From the NCBI GenBank assembly GCA_021791535.1, contig JAJYWI010000023.1, positions 1-55,701 on the forward strand: a DNA stretch of 55,701 nt. The letters are read 5' to 3'. Position 1 is the first letter of the stretch. Each line of letters begins with the position of its first letter. The translations under genes and the position numbers were made by a program. Of the stretch, positions 1-7,877 are shown in pieces. Under the pieces are notes generated by a model. It was given only the letters and a program-made list of their open reading frames with translations. It had not been told where the DNA came from and did not search any database. This stretch comes from Microcaldota archaeon. Its GTDB lineage: Archaea; Micrarchaeota; Micrarchaeia; Micrarchaeales; Micrarchaeaceae.

Positions 1-335
1 AGCCAAAGGACATACTGACGCTAAAGAGCGTCAAGAAGGGCGCCTCTGGGGGGATTACTCATTTTGGTTTGGCTTCTGGCCTATTCGCCGCGCTTCTTAT
101 CAGCGTGCCGTTCGCGTTTGTTGTATTCAAGAATGGGATCCTGCTTCCTGGAGGGCCTGCATTTGCACTCTACGCCTTGGTCACGATTACAATAGGCGGG
201 TTTATAGGGACTATAGTGGACTCCGTGCTTGGCCATTTTGAGGAGAAGGGTATCGGCAACAAGTTCACCTCCAACTTCATATGCAGCATATGCGGAGGCC
301 TTGTCGGCATGCTGTTCCTGGCTCTTGTGCTATGA
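1..335 (+). CDS. DUF92 family membrane protein, C-terminal part (cut by window edge)
   Basis: The reading frame is open from base 3 to the stop at 335, so the gene begins outside the window. About 110 residues are visible. They show a Gly-rich GASGGITHFG stretch and then hydrophobic segments, with a GGFIGTIVDSVLG motif before the last membrane helix. The pattern of a Gly-Gly turn, membrane helices and a G-x-x-x-D-S-x-x-G motif is typical of the C-terminus of DUF92/TIGR00297 integral membrane proteins, whose biochemical role is not settled. The stop lies 1 nt before the convergent tRNA-Gly gene. Confidence 0.7.
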   Translation, partial: PKDILTLKSVKKGASGGITHFGLASGLFAALLISVPFAFVVFKNGILLPGGPAFALYALVTITIGGFIGTIVDSVLGHFEEKGIGNKFTSNFICSICGGLVGMLFLALVL

Positions 336-336
336 T

Positions 337-408
337 GCGCCAGCCGGGATTTGAACCCGGGCATTGAGCTTGGGAAGCTCAGATCCTACCAGGCTAGATT
401 ACTGGCGC
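337..408 (-). tRNA. tRNA-Gly (anticodon CCC)
   Basis: On the minus strand a full cloverleaf can be drawn. The acceptor stem is GCGCCAG/CTGGCGC (7 bp), the anticodon stem TGAGC/GCTCA with loop TTCCCAA, and the T-arm CCGGG-TTCAAAT-CCCGG. Anticodon CCC reads GGG codons. No intron is needed to fold it, and CCA is not encoded. Its first 10 nt contain the TAA stop codon of metK, so the two same-strand genes overlap and the tRNA is probably processed from a metK read-through transcript; no separate TATA box is evident. Confidence 0.93.
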
Positions 409-1559
409 TGTGCCCCTATATCCCTGGTTAGGTTGCTCGCTTCCTCTCTTAATATGTTTGCCTTGTTGGTCATCTCCCACGGCATGCCTTCCTTGCCGAA
501 GTGGCCGTATGCAACAGTTTTGGAGTATATAGGCGCCTTGAGCCCCAGTTCCTTTATTATCGCCGATGGCCTCAGGTTGAAGTTTTTCCTGATCAGCACC
601 TCTATCGCTTCGGCGGGTACCTTGTTCGTTCCAAAGCAGTTCACATGAATGTTCATTGGGTCCGCGATGCCTATGCAGTATGCAACCTGTATCTCGCATT
701 CGTCAGCCAGGCCGGCAGCCACAATGTTCTTTGCTATGTATCTTGCCATGTATGCTGCTGACCTATCCACTTTTGAAGGGTCCTTTCCTGAAAACGCTCC
801 GCCACCGTGCCTCCCTCTCCCTCTATATGTATCGACTATTATTTTTCTGCCTGTTACGCCGGTATCTGCTGCTGGTCCGCCTAGTGCGAACCTGCCGGTT
901 GCGTTTATGAACACTTTTGTATCTTTATCAAGCCATTTGCCCAAGACTGGCTTAATCACATTATTCAATACCCGTTCCCTCAGGTGCTCAATGTCGCACT
1001 CTTTGTGGTGCACAGACACAACAACCGCGCTTGCCCTTTTCGGCAGCCTTCCGTCATACTCTACCGTCACCTGGCTTTTGCCGTCAGGCAGCACTTCCGG
1101 CATAGTTCCGTTCCTCCTGACCTCCGCCAGCCTGCTTGTCAGGCCGTGCGCCAGCACAATAGGCAGCGGCATAAGCTGTTTTGTTTCGTTGGTTGCGTAT
1201 CCGAACATCAGCCCCTGATCGCCTGCGCCCTGCTCTTTAGCCTCAACGCCTTGCGATATGTCAGGGCTCTGTTTGTGTATCTTGACAAGTATCTCTGCCT
1301 TGTCTGAGAACCCAAGATTCTGGTCTGTGTACCCTATCTCCCTTATTTTCAGCCTTGCGACCTGCTCGAAGTCAACGTTCGCCTTTGTGGTGATCTCCCC
1401 TGCGATGCAGCAGAAGTTGGCGGTCGCCAGCGTCTCCACGGCGACCCTGCTTTCTGGGTCCTGCGCCAGGCACGCATCGAGTATCGCGTCGCTCAGGGCG
1501 TCGCACACCTTGTCTGGGTGGCCTTCCGTGACGCTTTCCGAAGAGAAGTATCTTTTCAT
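399..1559 (-). CDS. metK: S-adenosylmethionine synthetase, bacterial-type MetK
   Basis: Makes S-adenosylmethionine from ATP and methionine. The 386-residue length and the motifs are those of the bacterial/eukaryotic MetK family: GHPDK near residue 14, [12 protein letters not shown] around 110-125, and [19 protein letters not shown] around 250-270. Most archaea instead use a divergent archaeal MAT family, so this copy may have been acquired from bacteria (inference). The ATG at 1559 lies about 25 nt below a TATA-like element at 1580-1589, consistent with a leaderless message. The stop codon falls inside the downstream tRNA-Gly gene. Confidence 0.96.
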   Translation of the reverse strand: MKRYFSSESVTEGHPDKVCDALSDAILDACLAQDPESRVAVETLATANFCCIAGEITTKANVDFEQVARLKIREIGYTDQNLGFSDKAEILVKIHKQSPDISQGVEAKEQGAGDQGLMFGYATNETKQLMPLPIVLAHGLTSRLAEVRRNGTMPEVLPDGKSQVTVEYDGRLPKRASAVVVSVHHKECDIEHLRERVLNNVIKPVLGKWLDKDTKVFINATGRFALGGPAADTGVTGRKIIVDTYRGRGRHGGGAFSGKDPSKVDRSAAYMARYIAKNIVAAGLADECEIQVAYCIGIADPMNIHVNCFGTNKVPAEAIEVLIRKNFNLRPSAIIKELGLKAPIYSKTVAYGHFGKEGMPWEMTNKANILREEASNLTRDIGAQRQ

Positions 1560-1579
1560 GAGTGTATTGTTTTTGGGAG

Positions 1580-1589
1580 GGTTTAAATT
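1580..1589 (-). promoter_or_regulatory. TATA box for metK
   Basis: Minus-strand AATTTAAAC is centred about 25 nt upstream of the metK ATG, the normal archaeal TATA-to-start spacing. Initiation would occur at or next to the start codon. Confidence 0.5.
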
Positions 1590-1677
1590 GCTGCCAGCGC
1601 TGCCTTTTTATCTGCGTAAAATTGTCGCTTCTTAGACATCTGGCTAACTTGAATCTGGATTAATGATGCCGTTTATC

Positions 1678-2472
1678 TTATCGTATGTATGAGGGGTTCT
1701 GCTCGTGCTGCGCCGGACCAGAGCCTCCCTGCATCGACGGGAATGCCACCGTCATCTGATGCTCCAGGTCCTTTATCGTCTTTGCTGTCCGCGCTATCAT
1801 CTTGTCCAGGCTTTGCGTGTCTATCTCCAAACCCAGCCTGCCTGCCAGGACCATCAGGACAGACTTGGCTGCGGCTGCGTCAAGGTCGACAAACGAGGTT
1901 TCGCCCATCAGGCATATCCCGTCAAGTTTTTGGCGCTTGGCGAACGCCACTATCAAGCCTGCCGATCCCAATATGACCCCTTTTGACTTGCCGAAGAGGA
2001 CGTCTGTGCCCTTGAATTCCTCTATCACCTGCTTGCTGGTCGCGTTCCCGAAAACTCTTGGCGTCCCATTAACCGGCTCGCCGGTTGTGTAGCTGGCTAC
2101 CGTGTAGACGAACCTGCCCTTAAGCTTTTCCCTGAAGAAGCTGACTATTTTCTCGTTAACCTCGTACTGCCCTTCTGGCGTGATCGCCTGGTCGTCTCCG
2201 GTGAGCACCACTATGTCGTTCCCGTTCTTCTTCCTGCTCTTTATGTAGTAGAAGCGGTTGCTGGCTAGCCTGAGCCCTCCGCTCTTCAGCATCACCACCT
2301 TCGGAAGCAGATGAATTGAATATAGCGTGGCTATCCTCTCTCCGTTAAACTCCTTCTTAAGGTGCTCGGCGACCAGTTTGCCAACATTGCCTACTCCTGG
2401 CAGCCCCGCTACCAAAATCGGGTTGTTCAGCTTTACCTCCTTGTTCACGATTATTGTTGTGCTCTCTTTCAT
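1678..2472 (-). CDS. PAC2 family protein (proteasome assembly chaperone-like)
   Basis: 264 residues. The N-terminal NPILVAGLPGVGNVGKLVAEHL is the G-x-P-G-x-G-x-V-G signature of the PAC2 superfamily, which includes archaeal PbaB-type chaperones that help proteasome-related rings assemble. The ATG at 2472 follows the aIF2-alpha stop by 4 nt. An upstream in-frame extension would only re-read the end of aIF2-alpha, so it was not used. The C-terminus is Gln/Pro-rich and probably flexible. A PAC2 gene behind aIF2-alpha is a recurring archaeal arrangement. A second PAC2 gene lies at 54835-55569. Confidence 0.85.
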   Translation of the reverse strand: MKESTTIIVNKEVKLNNPILVAGLPGVGNVGKLVAEHLKKEFNGERIATLYSIHLLPKVVMLKSGGLRLASNRFYYIKSRKKNGNDIVVLTGDDQAITPEGQYEVNEKIVSFFREKLKGRFVYTVASYTTGEPVNGTPRVFGNATSKQVIEEFKGTDVLFGKSKGVILGSAGLIVAFAKRQKLDGICLMGETSFVDLDAAAAKSVLMVLAGRLGLEIDTQSLDKMIARTAKTIKDLEHQMTVAFPSMQGGSGPAQHEQNPSYIR

Positions 2473-2476
2473 GCAA

Positions 2477-3265
2477 TCAGATTTGCGCCAGTATGTCCTC
2501 TTTCTCCTTCCTGAGCTTCTCCTTCTCAAGCTTGAATGTCCCTTTCTTGATCTTTGCGGATATGTCAGCTTCGGCTTTCTTTATCTTCGCTTCCGCCTCT
2601 ACATAGTCCTTCCCGTCTGACACGAACCTGTACTTCGGTGCGCTTATGTAAGAGACCTCTACGCCGTCGGCCCTTGCGTCTCCAAGCAGCTTCCTGAGCT
2701 CGGTCACGCCGGATTCGGTGTTGTATGTGGATATCGTTGCTATGTACGACACTGTGTGCTTCTTCTCCTTCCTGTTCGCCTCTATGGCCTTCCGTATCTC
2801 ATCCTTGAAGCTCTTCGGTATCTTAAGACTGCTAAATTGCTCTGTGTTCTCCGATGCGTGTTGGAATAGGCTAGCGTACGAGCCGAACTTGGCGAGCAGT
2901 TCTGGTGTCGTCTCCTTGTCATTGACGCCCGCCTGCTTGGCTGCCCTTTGCAGAAGCACAGAAAGCCTCTTCTCGAGGTTATACGCTCCTATCTTTACCT
3001 TTGTCTCCTTCGGGGTGACCTTCTTTAACGATACGTCTATGGTGTTCCTATTCTTATCATACGTCGCTACTTTGCATACGAGGCTCTGCCCCTCATGTAT
3101 GAATTCTCGTATGTTCTTTATCCAGCCTGACGAGACCTCCCTTATCGGCAGGAAAACCTCTATATTTCCGTATTCAGGCAGTTTGCAGTATGCGCCGAAC
3201 TGGGTTATCTTCGATACCTGCGCGATAACCAATGTCCCTATCCTCGGCGTTTCGTTGTCGGCCAT
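2477..3265 (-). CDS. eif2a: translation initiation factor aIF2, alpha subunit
   Basis: The alpha subunit of the aIF2 heterotrimer, which delivers initiator tRNA to the small ribosomal subunit. Residues 8-80 form an S1/OB RNA-binding domain (GTLVIAQVSKITQFGAYCKL ... EVSSGWIKNIREF). A helical middle domain and a C-terminal alpha/beta domain (KKHTVSYIATISTYN ... EKIKKAEADI-like) follow. The 262-residue length is normal. It starts 4 nt after the eL42 stop and is followed by PAC2. In many archaea eS27 lies between eL42 and aIF2-alpha, and nop10 after it; neither is present here. Confidence 0.96.
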   Translation of the reverse strand: MADNETPRIGTLVIAQVSKITQFGAYCKLPEYGNIEVFLPIREVSSGWIKNIREFIHEGQSLVCKVATYDKNRNTIDVSLKKVTPKETKVKIGAYNLEKRLSVLLQRAAKQAGVNDKETTPELLAKFGSYASLFQHASENTEQFSSLKIPKSFKDEIRKAIEANRKEKKHTVSYIATISTYNTESGVTELRKLLGDARADGVEVSYISAPKYRFVSDGKDYVEAEAKIKKAEADISAKIKKGTFKLEKEKLRKEKEDILAQI

Positions 3266-3269
3266 GCCA

Positions 3270-3551
3270 CTACGCCTTTATCTCTAGTTTCTTCTTTGTG
3301 CGGGTGCCGATTACCCTCTCCACTGTGTAATGGCACTCCTTGCACTCCAGCAGCACCTTCTGCCTCTTCGATGCTTTTATCCTGGTGGCCTGCCCTTTTA
3401 CGTGCCCAACATATCCCTTCAGCTTCCTCTGCCTCCTTCGATACCCCATGCCGAGATGGCTGTCTCCCTTCGCGCTGTAGAGCTTTACTGTATGCACTGT
3501 GTGCTTGTTGCACTTAGGGCAGTATGTCCTAATCTCTTTTACCATCTCCAT
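3270..3551 (-). CDS. rpl44e: ribosomal protein eL42 (L44e)
   Basis: A 93-residue basic zinc-binding protein of the large subunit near the E site. TYCPKCNKHT at residues 9-18 and LLECKECHY near 70 supply two CxxC pairs for one zinc. KGDSHLGMGYRRRQRKLKGY is a family-typical central stretch. It starts 1 nt after the GINS stop and ends 4 nt before aIF2-alpha, so all four genes of this leftward operon should share one message. Confidence 0.96.
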   Translation of the reverse strand: MEMVKEIRTYCPKCNKHTVHTVKLYSAKGDSHLGMGYRRRQRKLKGYVGHVKGQATRIKASKRQKVLLECKECHYTVERVIGTRTKKKLEIKA

Positions 3552-3552
3552 A

Positions 3553-4050
3553 TCATGCCTCCCTGCATATGTTGTTGTTCAGAAGGAACGCCCTATCGTC
3601 TTTGTTGCTTACTTCAAGCGCCTGGTCTTCCTCGAGAGGCCCTAGCCTCCTGCCAGACGGCAGCAATATCTCGGGTATTGACTGCACGGCCCTAAGCGTT
3701 GCGACCTTTGCTCCCTCAGCCATCTTGTTAATTGTGCTTTCTTGCATAAGCCTGACCGCGGCATCGTACAGTTCGGCTTCGCGCTGCGGCAGCGGTCCTG
3801 GCGGCTGCCTTCCATATGCTGCGTATATCATGATCTTCTGCTTCCTGCGCTCGAATGTGCTATTCAGCAACTTCGCTGCGTTTTCTTTTTGCGGCACCCC
3901 GTCTTCTGCTGACGCGCTCTCCGTCAGTTCCTTTATGAGCTCTATAGAATCTTCGTAAAAGCTCTTTGGTATGAATTGCAGTTCGTTTGATCTTTTTTCC
4001 TTCTGGTACGCCTGCCACAGCATGTCGTATGTGAACTGATTTTCGCTCAA
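3553..4050 (-). CDS. GINS complex subunit (Gins51-like)
   Basis: 165 residues. The A-domain reads MLWQAYQKEKRSNELQFIPKSFYEDSIELI and later LLNSTFERRKQKIMIYAA, matching the helical GINS fold seen in archaeal Gins51: the LQ-x-(I/L)-P-x-x-F-Y-E-D motif and an R-x-x-K-I helix. The last 35-40 residues could form the small B-domain. GINS links MCM and the Cdc45/GAN homologue in the replicative helicase. Starts with TTG at 4050. Linkage to eL42 and aIF2-alpha is also seen in other archaea. Gins51 versus Gins23 assignment is tentative. Confidence 0.75.
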   Translation of the reverse strand: MSENQFTYDMLWQAYQKEKRSNELQFIPKSFYEDSIELIKELTESASAEDGVPQKENAAKLLNSTFERRKQKIMIYAAYGRQPPGPLPQREAELYDAAVRLMQESTINKMAEGAKVATLRAVQSIPEILLPSGRRLGPLEEDQALEVSNKDDRAFLLNNNICREA

Positions 4051-4083
4051 TTTGACACCCCAGAGTTCCGCTAATCGCGCCGC

Positions 4084-4095
4084 CTTATATATAAT
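4084..4095 (-). promoter_or_regulatory. TATA box of the GINS-eL42-aIF2-PAC2 operon
   Basis: Minus-strand ATTATATATAAGG lies about 38 nt upstream of the GINS TTG start, leaving a leader of roughly 12 nt. It is the strongest TATA-like element in the AT-rich gap 4051-4175. Confidence 0.55.
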
Positions 4096-4176
4096 ATGAT
4101 TTTGATTAATAACTTATAAAAGGTAGTATTCAATTCGTATCGGTTGCTATATTAGCGGAAGTCAGGTGTTAGGTAT

Positions 4177-4262
4177 AGCGAGGAGTGGATTTGAACCACT
4201 GATCTTCGGGTCTCTCAGCAGTTTATGAGCCCGACGGGCACTCCAGACTACCCTACCTCGCT
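4177..4262 (-). tRNA. initiator tRNA-Met (CAT) with 12-nt intron
   Basis: Acceptor AGCGAGG/CCTCGCT has the A1-U72 pair of archaeal initiators, and the anticodon stem TCGGG/CCCGA has the three consecutive G-C pairs of initiator tRNAs. CAT is at 4225-4227. Between A37 (4224) and A38 (4211) lie 12 extra bases, 4212-4223, minus-strand AACTGCTGAGAG. The precursor folds as a bulge-helix-bulge: CTCA pairs with TGAG, flanked by 3-nt bulges TAA and AGA. Cutting inside the bulges removes exactly those 12 nt. The mature tRNA is 74 nt; discriminator A is at 4176. Confidence 0.93.
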
Positions 4263-4299
4263 ACCAACAAGTTTTAGCAGCAAAATATAAAAAGAAGGA

Positions 4300-5019
4300 T
4301 TAAAGCACTCCAGTTGGGGTGCCTACACTGGTGCCAGCATCGCGGTCGCCAACGCTCATCTTTTCGGCCACATCCTTGCCTATCCTCGCGAACTTCTGCC
4401 CGCAACTGCACCTGAAGCTAGCTTCATAAGCGGCATCAAATGTGAAAATCAGCCTGTCTTTCGGGTAGCAGCCGTTGCACACGAAATAGTCATTGCACCC
4501 GTCTGTCACAATGCTCTTCCTGCTCGAAACGCTTTTTATGTAATCAAAGAAGGGGGCCACCTTGCCTGCGTTGACGTACCACGCGAAAGAAAGCCAACCA
4601 TTGGTGTTTTTCGCCACATAGTAATTTGTAATTCCATATCCCTGCATCAGGTTGAGTATCCTTCTGACCGCGTTTATCTTCATGCCAAGATGCTCGGCGA
4701 GATACTCGTCGGTTTTTGGGGTTGCAAGTGTGTTGAGCACGTCCGGTGCCCACTTGCTTATGTTCTTCCTTAGGAAGGAGACCGAGTCGTTGTCGGAAAG
4801 AAGGCTGTCAAGTGCAGACTTCACCTCTACCTCGGAGGCTATACTCAGCGCCGCGCCACGCTTCGCTGCCCTGGATTCCGCACCTTTTGCCTGTGCGCTA
4901 GGCTGTGCGGTGCGACTGCGGTTCGTAGAAGCCGCACCCGCGCGGCTGACCTTCCTCTTAATGACCTTCCTTGCAGAAGCATGCCTGGAAACCTTCTTAG
5001 ATATCTTCCTCTTAGCCAT
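4300..5019 (-). CDS. tfe: transcription factor E (TFE, TFIIE-alpha homologue)
   Basis: General transcription factor that stabilises open complexes with TBP, TFB and RNA polymerase. Residues 1-60 are a basic Ala/Lys/Arg/Ser-rich tail not typical of the family. Residues about 65-150 are the winged helix (TDEYLAEHLGMKINAVRRILN ... YYVAKNTNGWLSFAWYV). The zinc ribbon follows around 185-220: YFVCNGCYPKDRLIFTFDAA ... FRCSCGQKF. The second zinc knuckle is C-x-C rather than the usual C-x-x-C. The ATG at 5019 is the only good start. TATA box at 5069-5078. Confidence 0.9.
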   Translation of the reverse strand: MAKRKISKKVSRHASARKVIKRKVSRAGAASTNRSRTAQPSAQAKGAESRAAKRGAALSIASEVEVKSALDSLLSDNDSVSFLRKNISKWAPDVLNTLATPKTDEYLAEHLGMKINAVRRILNLMQGYGITNYYVAKNTNGWLSFAWYVNAGKVAPFFDYIKSVSSRKSIVTDGCNDYFVCNGCYPKDRLIFTFDAAYEASFRCSCGQKFARIGKDVAEKMSVGDRDAGTSVGTPTGVL

Positions 5020-5211
5020 AAATACACACCAAAGAACGCTTTGTTCTAAAGTAGACTACGGCGTTAAAGTATTTAAATATAGCTAAAATTTGAAATATGT
5101 TAGTGGAAGTTTGTAATTTTGTAAAGTGGGCTAAATCTGCTCAGGGTGCCAGAACCGAAGTATTTTATAGTTTGGTGCGCAACTTATCCAGCGTCTTCTC
5201 GCAGTGATTAG
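5020..5211. promoter_or_regulatory. divergent promoter region tfe / eL15
   Basis: 192 AT-rich bases without a gene. For tfe (minus) the TATA-like ATATTTAAAT is at 5069-5078, giving a leader of about 25 nt. For eL15 (plus) TATTTTATAG is at 5161-5170, about 45 nt upstream of its ATG. GTGATTAG, able to pair with the archaeal anti-Shine-Dalgarno, sits directly before the eL15 ATG. Confidence 0.5.
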
Positions 5212-5778
5212 ATGGGCTTATACAAGCACATGAAAACCTCGTTCGCGCAAGGCTACAAGGAACGCAGCCAACTCTACAAAGATAGGATGACTGCGTGGAG
5301 GACGGATCCTCCTGTAAAAAGAGTGGACGGGCCAACCAATATAGCTAGGGCTAGGGAGATCGGCTATAAGGCGAAAGAGGGGGTGATAGTAGCTAGAGTG
5401 AGGGTCAGAGGAGGAAAGAAGAAAAGGGAACGCCCAGGAGGTGGCAGGAAGCCGTCAAAGAGCGGCAGATTCTTCTCCCCAACTAAATCCACACGGGCAA
5501 TAGCCGAGGATAGGGCAGCGACAAGGTTCACAAACACAGAGGTGCTCAGCTCCTATTTCGTAGGCCAGTCCGGCACAGACCTGTTCTACGAGGTGATACT
5601 CCTTGATAGGGCGGCGCCGCAGGTTTTGGCAGACCAGGCATACAGGAACGTTGTCACGCAAAAGGGCAGAACCTACAGGGGGCTGACATACGCCGGGAGA
5701 CTCCACAGGGGAGTAGCCAGGAAAGGATACGGGACTATAAAGAGAAGGCCTTCGAAAAGAGCGAACCTGAGAAGCTGA
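5212..5778 (+). CDS. rpl15e: ribosomal protein eL15
   Basis: 188-residue basic large-subunit protein. MGLYKHMKTSFAQGYKERS at the start, RVRVRGGKKKRERPGGGRKP in the middle and GLTYAGRLHRGVARKGYGT near the C-terminus are family hallmarks. It lies 111 bp upstream of uL3 with its own TATA box, so it is next to but probably not part of the S10-type operon. The ATG is preceded by GTGATTAG. Confidence 0.96.
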   Translation: MGLYKHMKTSFAQGYKERSQLYKDRMTAWRTDPPVKRVDGPTNIARAREIGYKAKEGVIVARVRVRGGKKKRERPGGGRKPSKSGRFFSPTKSTRAIAEDRAATRFTNTEVLSSYFVGQSGTDLFYEVILLDRAAPQVLADQAYRNVVTQKGRTYRGLTYAGRLHRGVARKGYGTIKRRPSKRANLRS

Positions 5779-5799
5779 CAGTTCTTGTAATCGCAAGGC

Positions 5800-5817
5800 A
5801 AGCTATAAATTTATAAA
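5800..5817 (+). promoter_or_regulatory. TATA region of the uL3-uS3 ribosomal operon
   Basis: CTATAAATTTATAAATG contains two overlapping TATA-like elements about 75-85 nt upstream of the uL3 ATG. This leaves an unusually long leader of roughly 45-55 nt for this genome, room for a cis-regulatory structure; I could not define one. Confidence 0.45.
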
Positions 5818-5889
5818 TGTGTCAAAGTCAATATAACTGCATTTACGGTACTGATTTTCCAGTCGGGATAAAGGTCCGAGAGTGCTAGC

Positions 5890-6864
5890 ATGACCAGAGG
5901 CTCTATGCAATACTGGCAGAAGCGGAGGGCGTACAGAAGGCTGCCCAGGATGCGCGCTATACCTAGAGGAGCGAAGGAGACATCTCTATCCAGCATAGTG
6001 GGATACAAGGTCGGGATGACGAGTGCCATGGTGATTGGAGAAGCGCAGAAAGCGTCGGAGACAAGCAGGGCGTGTACCATAATAGAGGTGCCGACAATGG
6101 AGGCATACGGCATGAGGCTTTACGGGAAGGATGGATCAACAGGCTACTTGAAAATAACCAACGAGCTCTACGATAAGGCTGCGGCCCAGAGGGCTGGCGT
6201 GAAAAAGGTGGCTCCAGAAAGGGAGAGGGTAGACGCAGAAAAGCAGGGCGCCAAGAACTGCGCAGGCGTGTCGCTGCTCATGGTTGCGTATCCTAATGGC
6301 ACGGCTGTGGGCCAGCGCCACAGGGACAGGTTCGAAGCAGCGATAATCGGCAAAAGCGCGGCGGAGAAGCTGGAATACGCAGCGAAGTTGCTAGGAAAGG
6401 AGATAAAGCCATCTGATATATTCAAGAACGGTGAGCACGTAGACATAATCTCCATATCAAAAGGCAAAGGATGGCAGGGTCCGATGAAGAGGTTCGGGAC
6501 CGCAAGGCAAGCGCACAAGGCGACTCAGAAGATAAGGCACGTATCCCCTCTTGGCGCGTTCGGAACTAAAAGGGTGCTACCCAACGTGCCGCAAGCAGGT
6601 CAGACAGGCTTCAATTACAGGACGGAGCACAACAAGCTGGTCCTCAGGATAGGCAAGAAGGGCGACGCTGAGAGCGTAAACCCGAAGCAAGGGTTCATAA
6701 ACTACGGTAACGTGGTATCGGACTTCATAATAATAGACGGCTCTATTCCTGGGCCAGCCAAGAGGCTGGTCAGGATTAGGAAATCAATAGACAACAGGGA
6801 TTCAAAAGGCATAAAAGAGCCGAGGATAGGATACATAGCCACAACAGGGAAGGCGATCATATGA
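5890..6864 (+). CDS. rpl3: ribosomal protein uL3
   Basis: 324 residues, normal for archaeal L3. Visible motifs are GYKVGMTSAMVI near residue 38, DIISISKGKGWQGPMKRFG around 190, HVSPLGAFGTKRVLPN and GQTGFNYRTEHN, which form the peptidyl-transferase-proximal loop. First gene of the S10-type cluster. Its stop overlaps the uL4 start by 4 nt (ATGA), indicating translational coupling. Confidence 0.97.
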   Translation: MTRGSMQYWQKRRAYRRLPRMRAIPRGAKETSLSSIVGYKVGMTSAMVIGEAQKASETSRACTIIEVPTMEAYGMRLYGKDGSTGYLKITNELYDKAAAQRAGVKKVAPERERVDAEKQGAKNCAGVSLLMVAYPNGTAVGQRHRDRFEAAIIGKSAAEKLEYAAKLLGKEIKPSDIFKNGEHVDIISISKGKGWQGPMKRFGTARQAHKATQKIRHVSPLGAFGTKRVLPNVPQAGQTGFNYRTEHNKLVLRIGKKGDAESVNPKQGFINYGNVVSDFIIIDGSIPGPAKRLVRIRKSIDNRDSKGIKEPRIGYIATTGKAII

Positions 6865-7616
6865 CCAGCGCGCAGGTTCTGAATATCGATGGCAGCACAC
6901 TCAAGTCTGTCACACTGCCGTCTGCGTTTTCAGAGGCGGTGAGGGCCGACCTTATAACCAGGGCAGTTGTCGCTGAGAATACACGTACGCTGCAGCCCCA
7001 AGCCCACTACGTGCTTGCAGGGATGCAGACCACCGCGAGATATTACGGGGCGATGAATTCATACAGGACAGGAAGGCACATGGGCATAGCGATAAGGCCG
7101 AGGGAGAAGCTCGGCGGAGGCGCGCAGGGCAAGGTAAAGCGCATACCTTCAGCTGTCAAAGGAAAGCGCGCGCATCCGCACCTTGTCGAGAAGGGGATAG
7201 TGGAGAGGATAAACGCCAAAGAGTACCAGAAAGCGATCCGCAGCGCTATAGCAGCCACAAAGCAGCCAATAGTGCTCTCTTCTGACATGGAGTCGATGAG
7301 GAGGACGAAGGAGGTGATCAAGATGCTGAATAGCTTAAAGCTGGACGGCGAAATCAGGGGCGCGAAGGCCAGGCGCAAGGGCATAAGGCGCTCGTCCAGG
7401 CAGAGGCGCTATGGAAGATCGCTGCTCATAGTAGTAGATGCCGATAAGGGCATAGCGAAGGCGGCAAGGAACATACCCGGCGTAGACGTATGCAGCGTCC
7501 AGAGCATAAGCGTCGGCATGTTTGCGCCAGGCGGGAGACCAGGCAGGCTGACGTTGTGGAGCGAAGCGGCGCTAGAGAAGCTGGACAGCGAAATAAACAA
7601 CAAAAAACTATCGTGA
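6861..7616 (+). CDS. rpl4: ribosomal protein uL4
   Basis: 251 residues. The extended loop that reaches into the exit tunnel is recognisable as MGIAIRPREKLGGGAQGKVKRIPSAVKGKRAHPH around residues 74-108. The archaeal C-terminal region reads RSSRQRRYGRSLLIVVD ... NIPGVDVCSVQSISVGMFAPGGRPGRLTLW. Start ATG overlaps uL3 by 4 nt. The stop TGA forms part of the GTGAT ribosome-binding motif of uL23. Confidence 0.97.
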   Translation: MTSAQVLNIDGSTLKSVTLPSAFSEAVRADLITRAVVAENTRTLQPQAHYVLAGMQTTARYYGAMNSYRTGRHMGIAIRPREKLGGGAQGKVKRIPSAVKGKRAHPHLVEKGIVERINAKEYQKAIRSAIAATKQPIVLSSDMESMRRTKEVIKMLNSLKLDGEIRGAKARRKGIRRSSRQRRYGRSLLIVVDADKGIAKAARNIPGVDVCSVQSISVGMFAPGGRPGRLTLWSEAALEKLDSEINNKKLS

Positions 7617-7620
7617 TAAC

Positions 7621-7875
7621 ATGCCAGGAACGCTCAGACACCCGCTATCGACAGAAAAGGCGATAAACCAGATAGGCCGCAGCAACGTGATAGCCTACAT
7701 CGTAGATTACAGGGCCACGAAGCAGCAGATAAAGAAGGAATTTGAAGCTACGTTCGGCGTGAAGGTGAGTGGCATCCGGACCATGACCACGGCATCAAAC
7801 CGCAAGAAGGCGTTCGTGACGATAGCGCATGGATACAAGGCAGAGGACATAGCGAAGAGGCTGAAATTGGTGTAG
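7621..7875 (+). CDS. rpl23: ribosomal protein uL23
   Basis: 84-residue tunnel-exit protein, docking site for SRP and the translocon. RHPLSTEKAINQI at the N-terminus and YKAEDIAKRLKLV at the C-terminus, with the conserved NVIAYIVDYRATKQQIKKEFE core, identify it. Separated from uL4 by 4 nt and from uL2 by 2 nt. Confidence 0.96.
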   Translation: MPGTLRHPLSTEKAINQIGRSNVIAYIVDYRATKQQIKKEFEATFGVKVSGIRTMTTASNRKKAFVTIAHGYKAEDIAKRLKLV

Positions 7876-7877
7876 AG

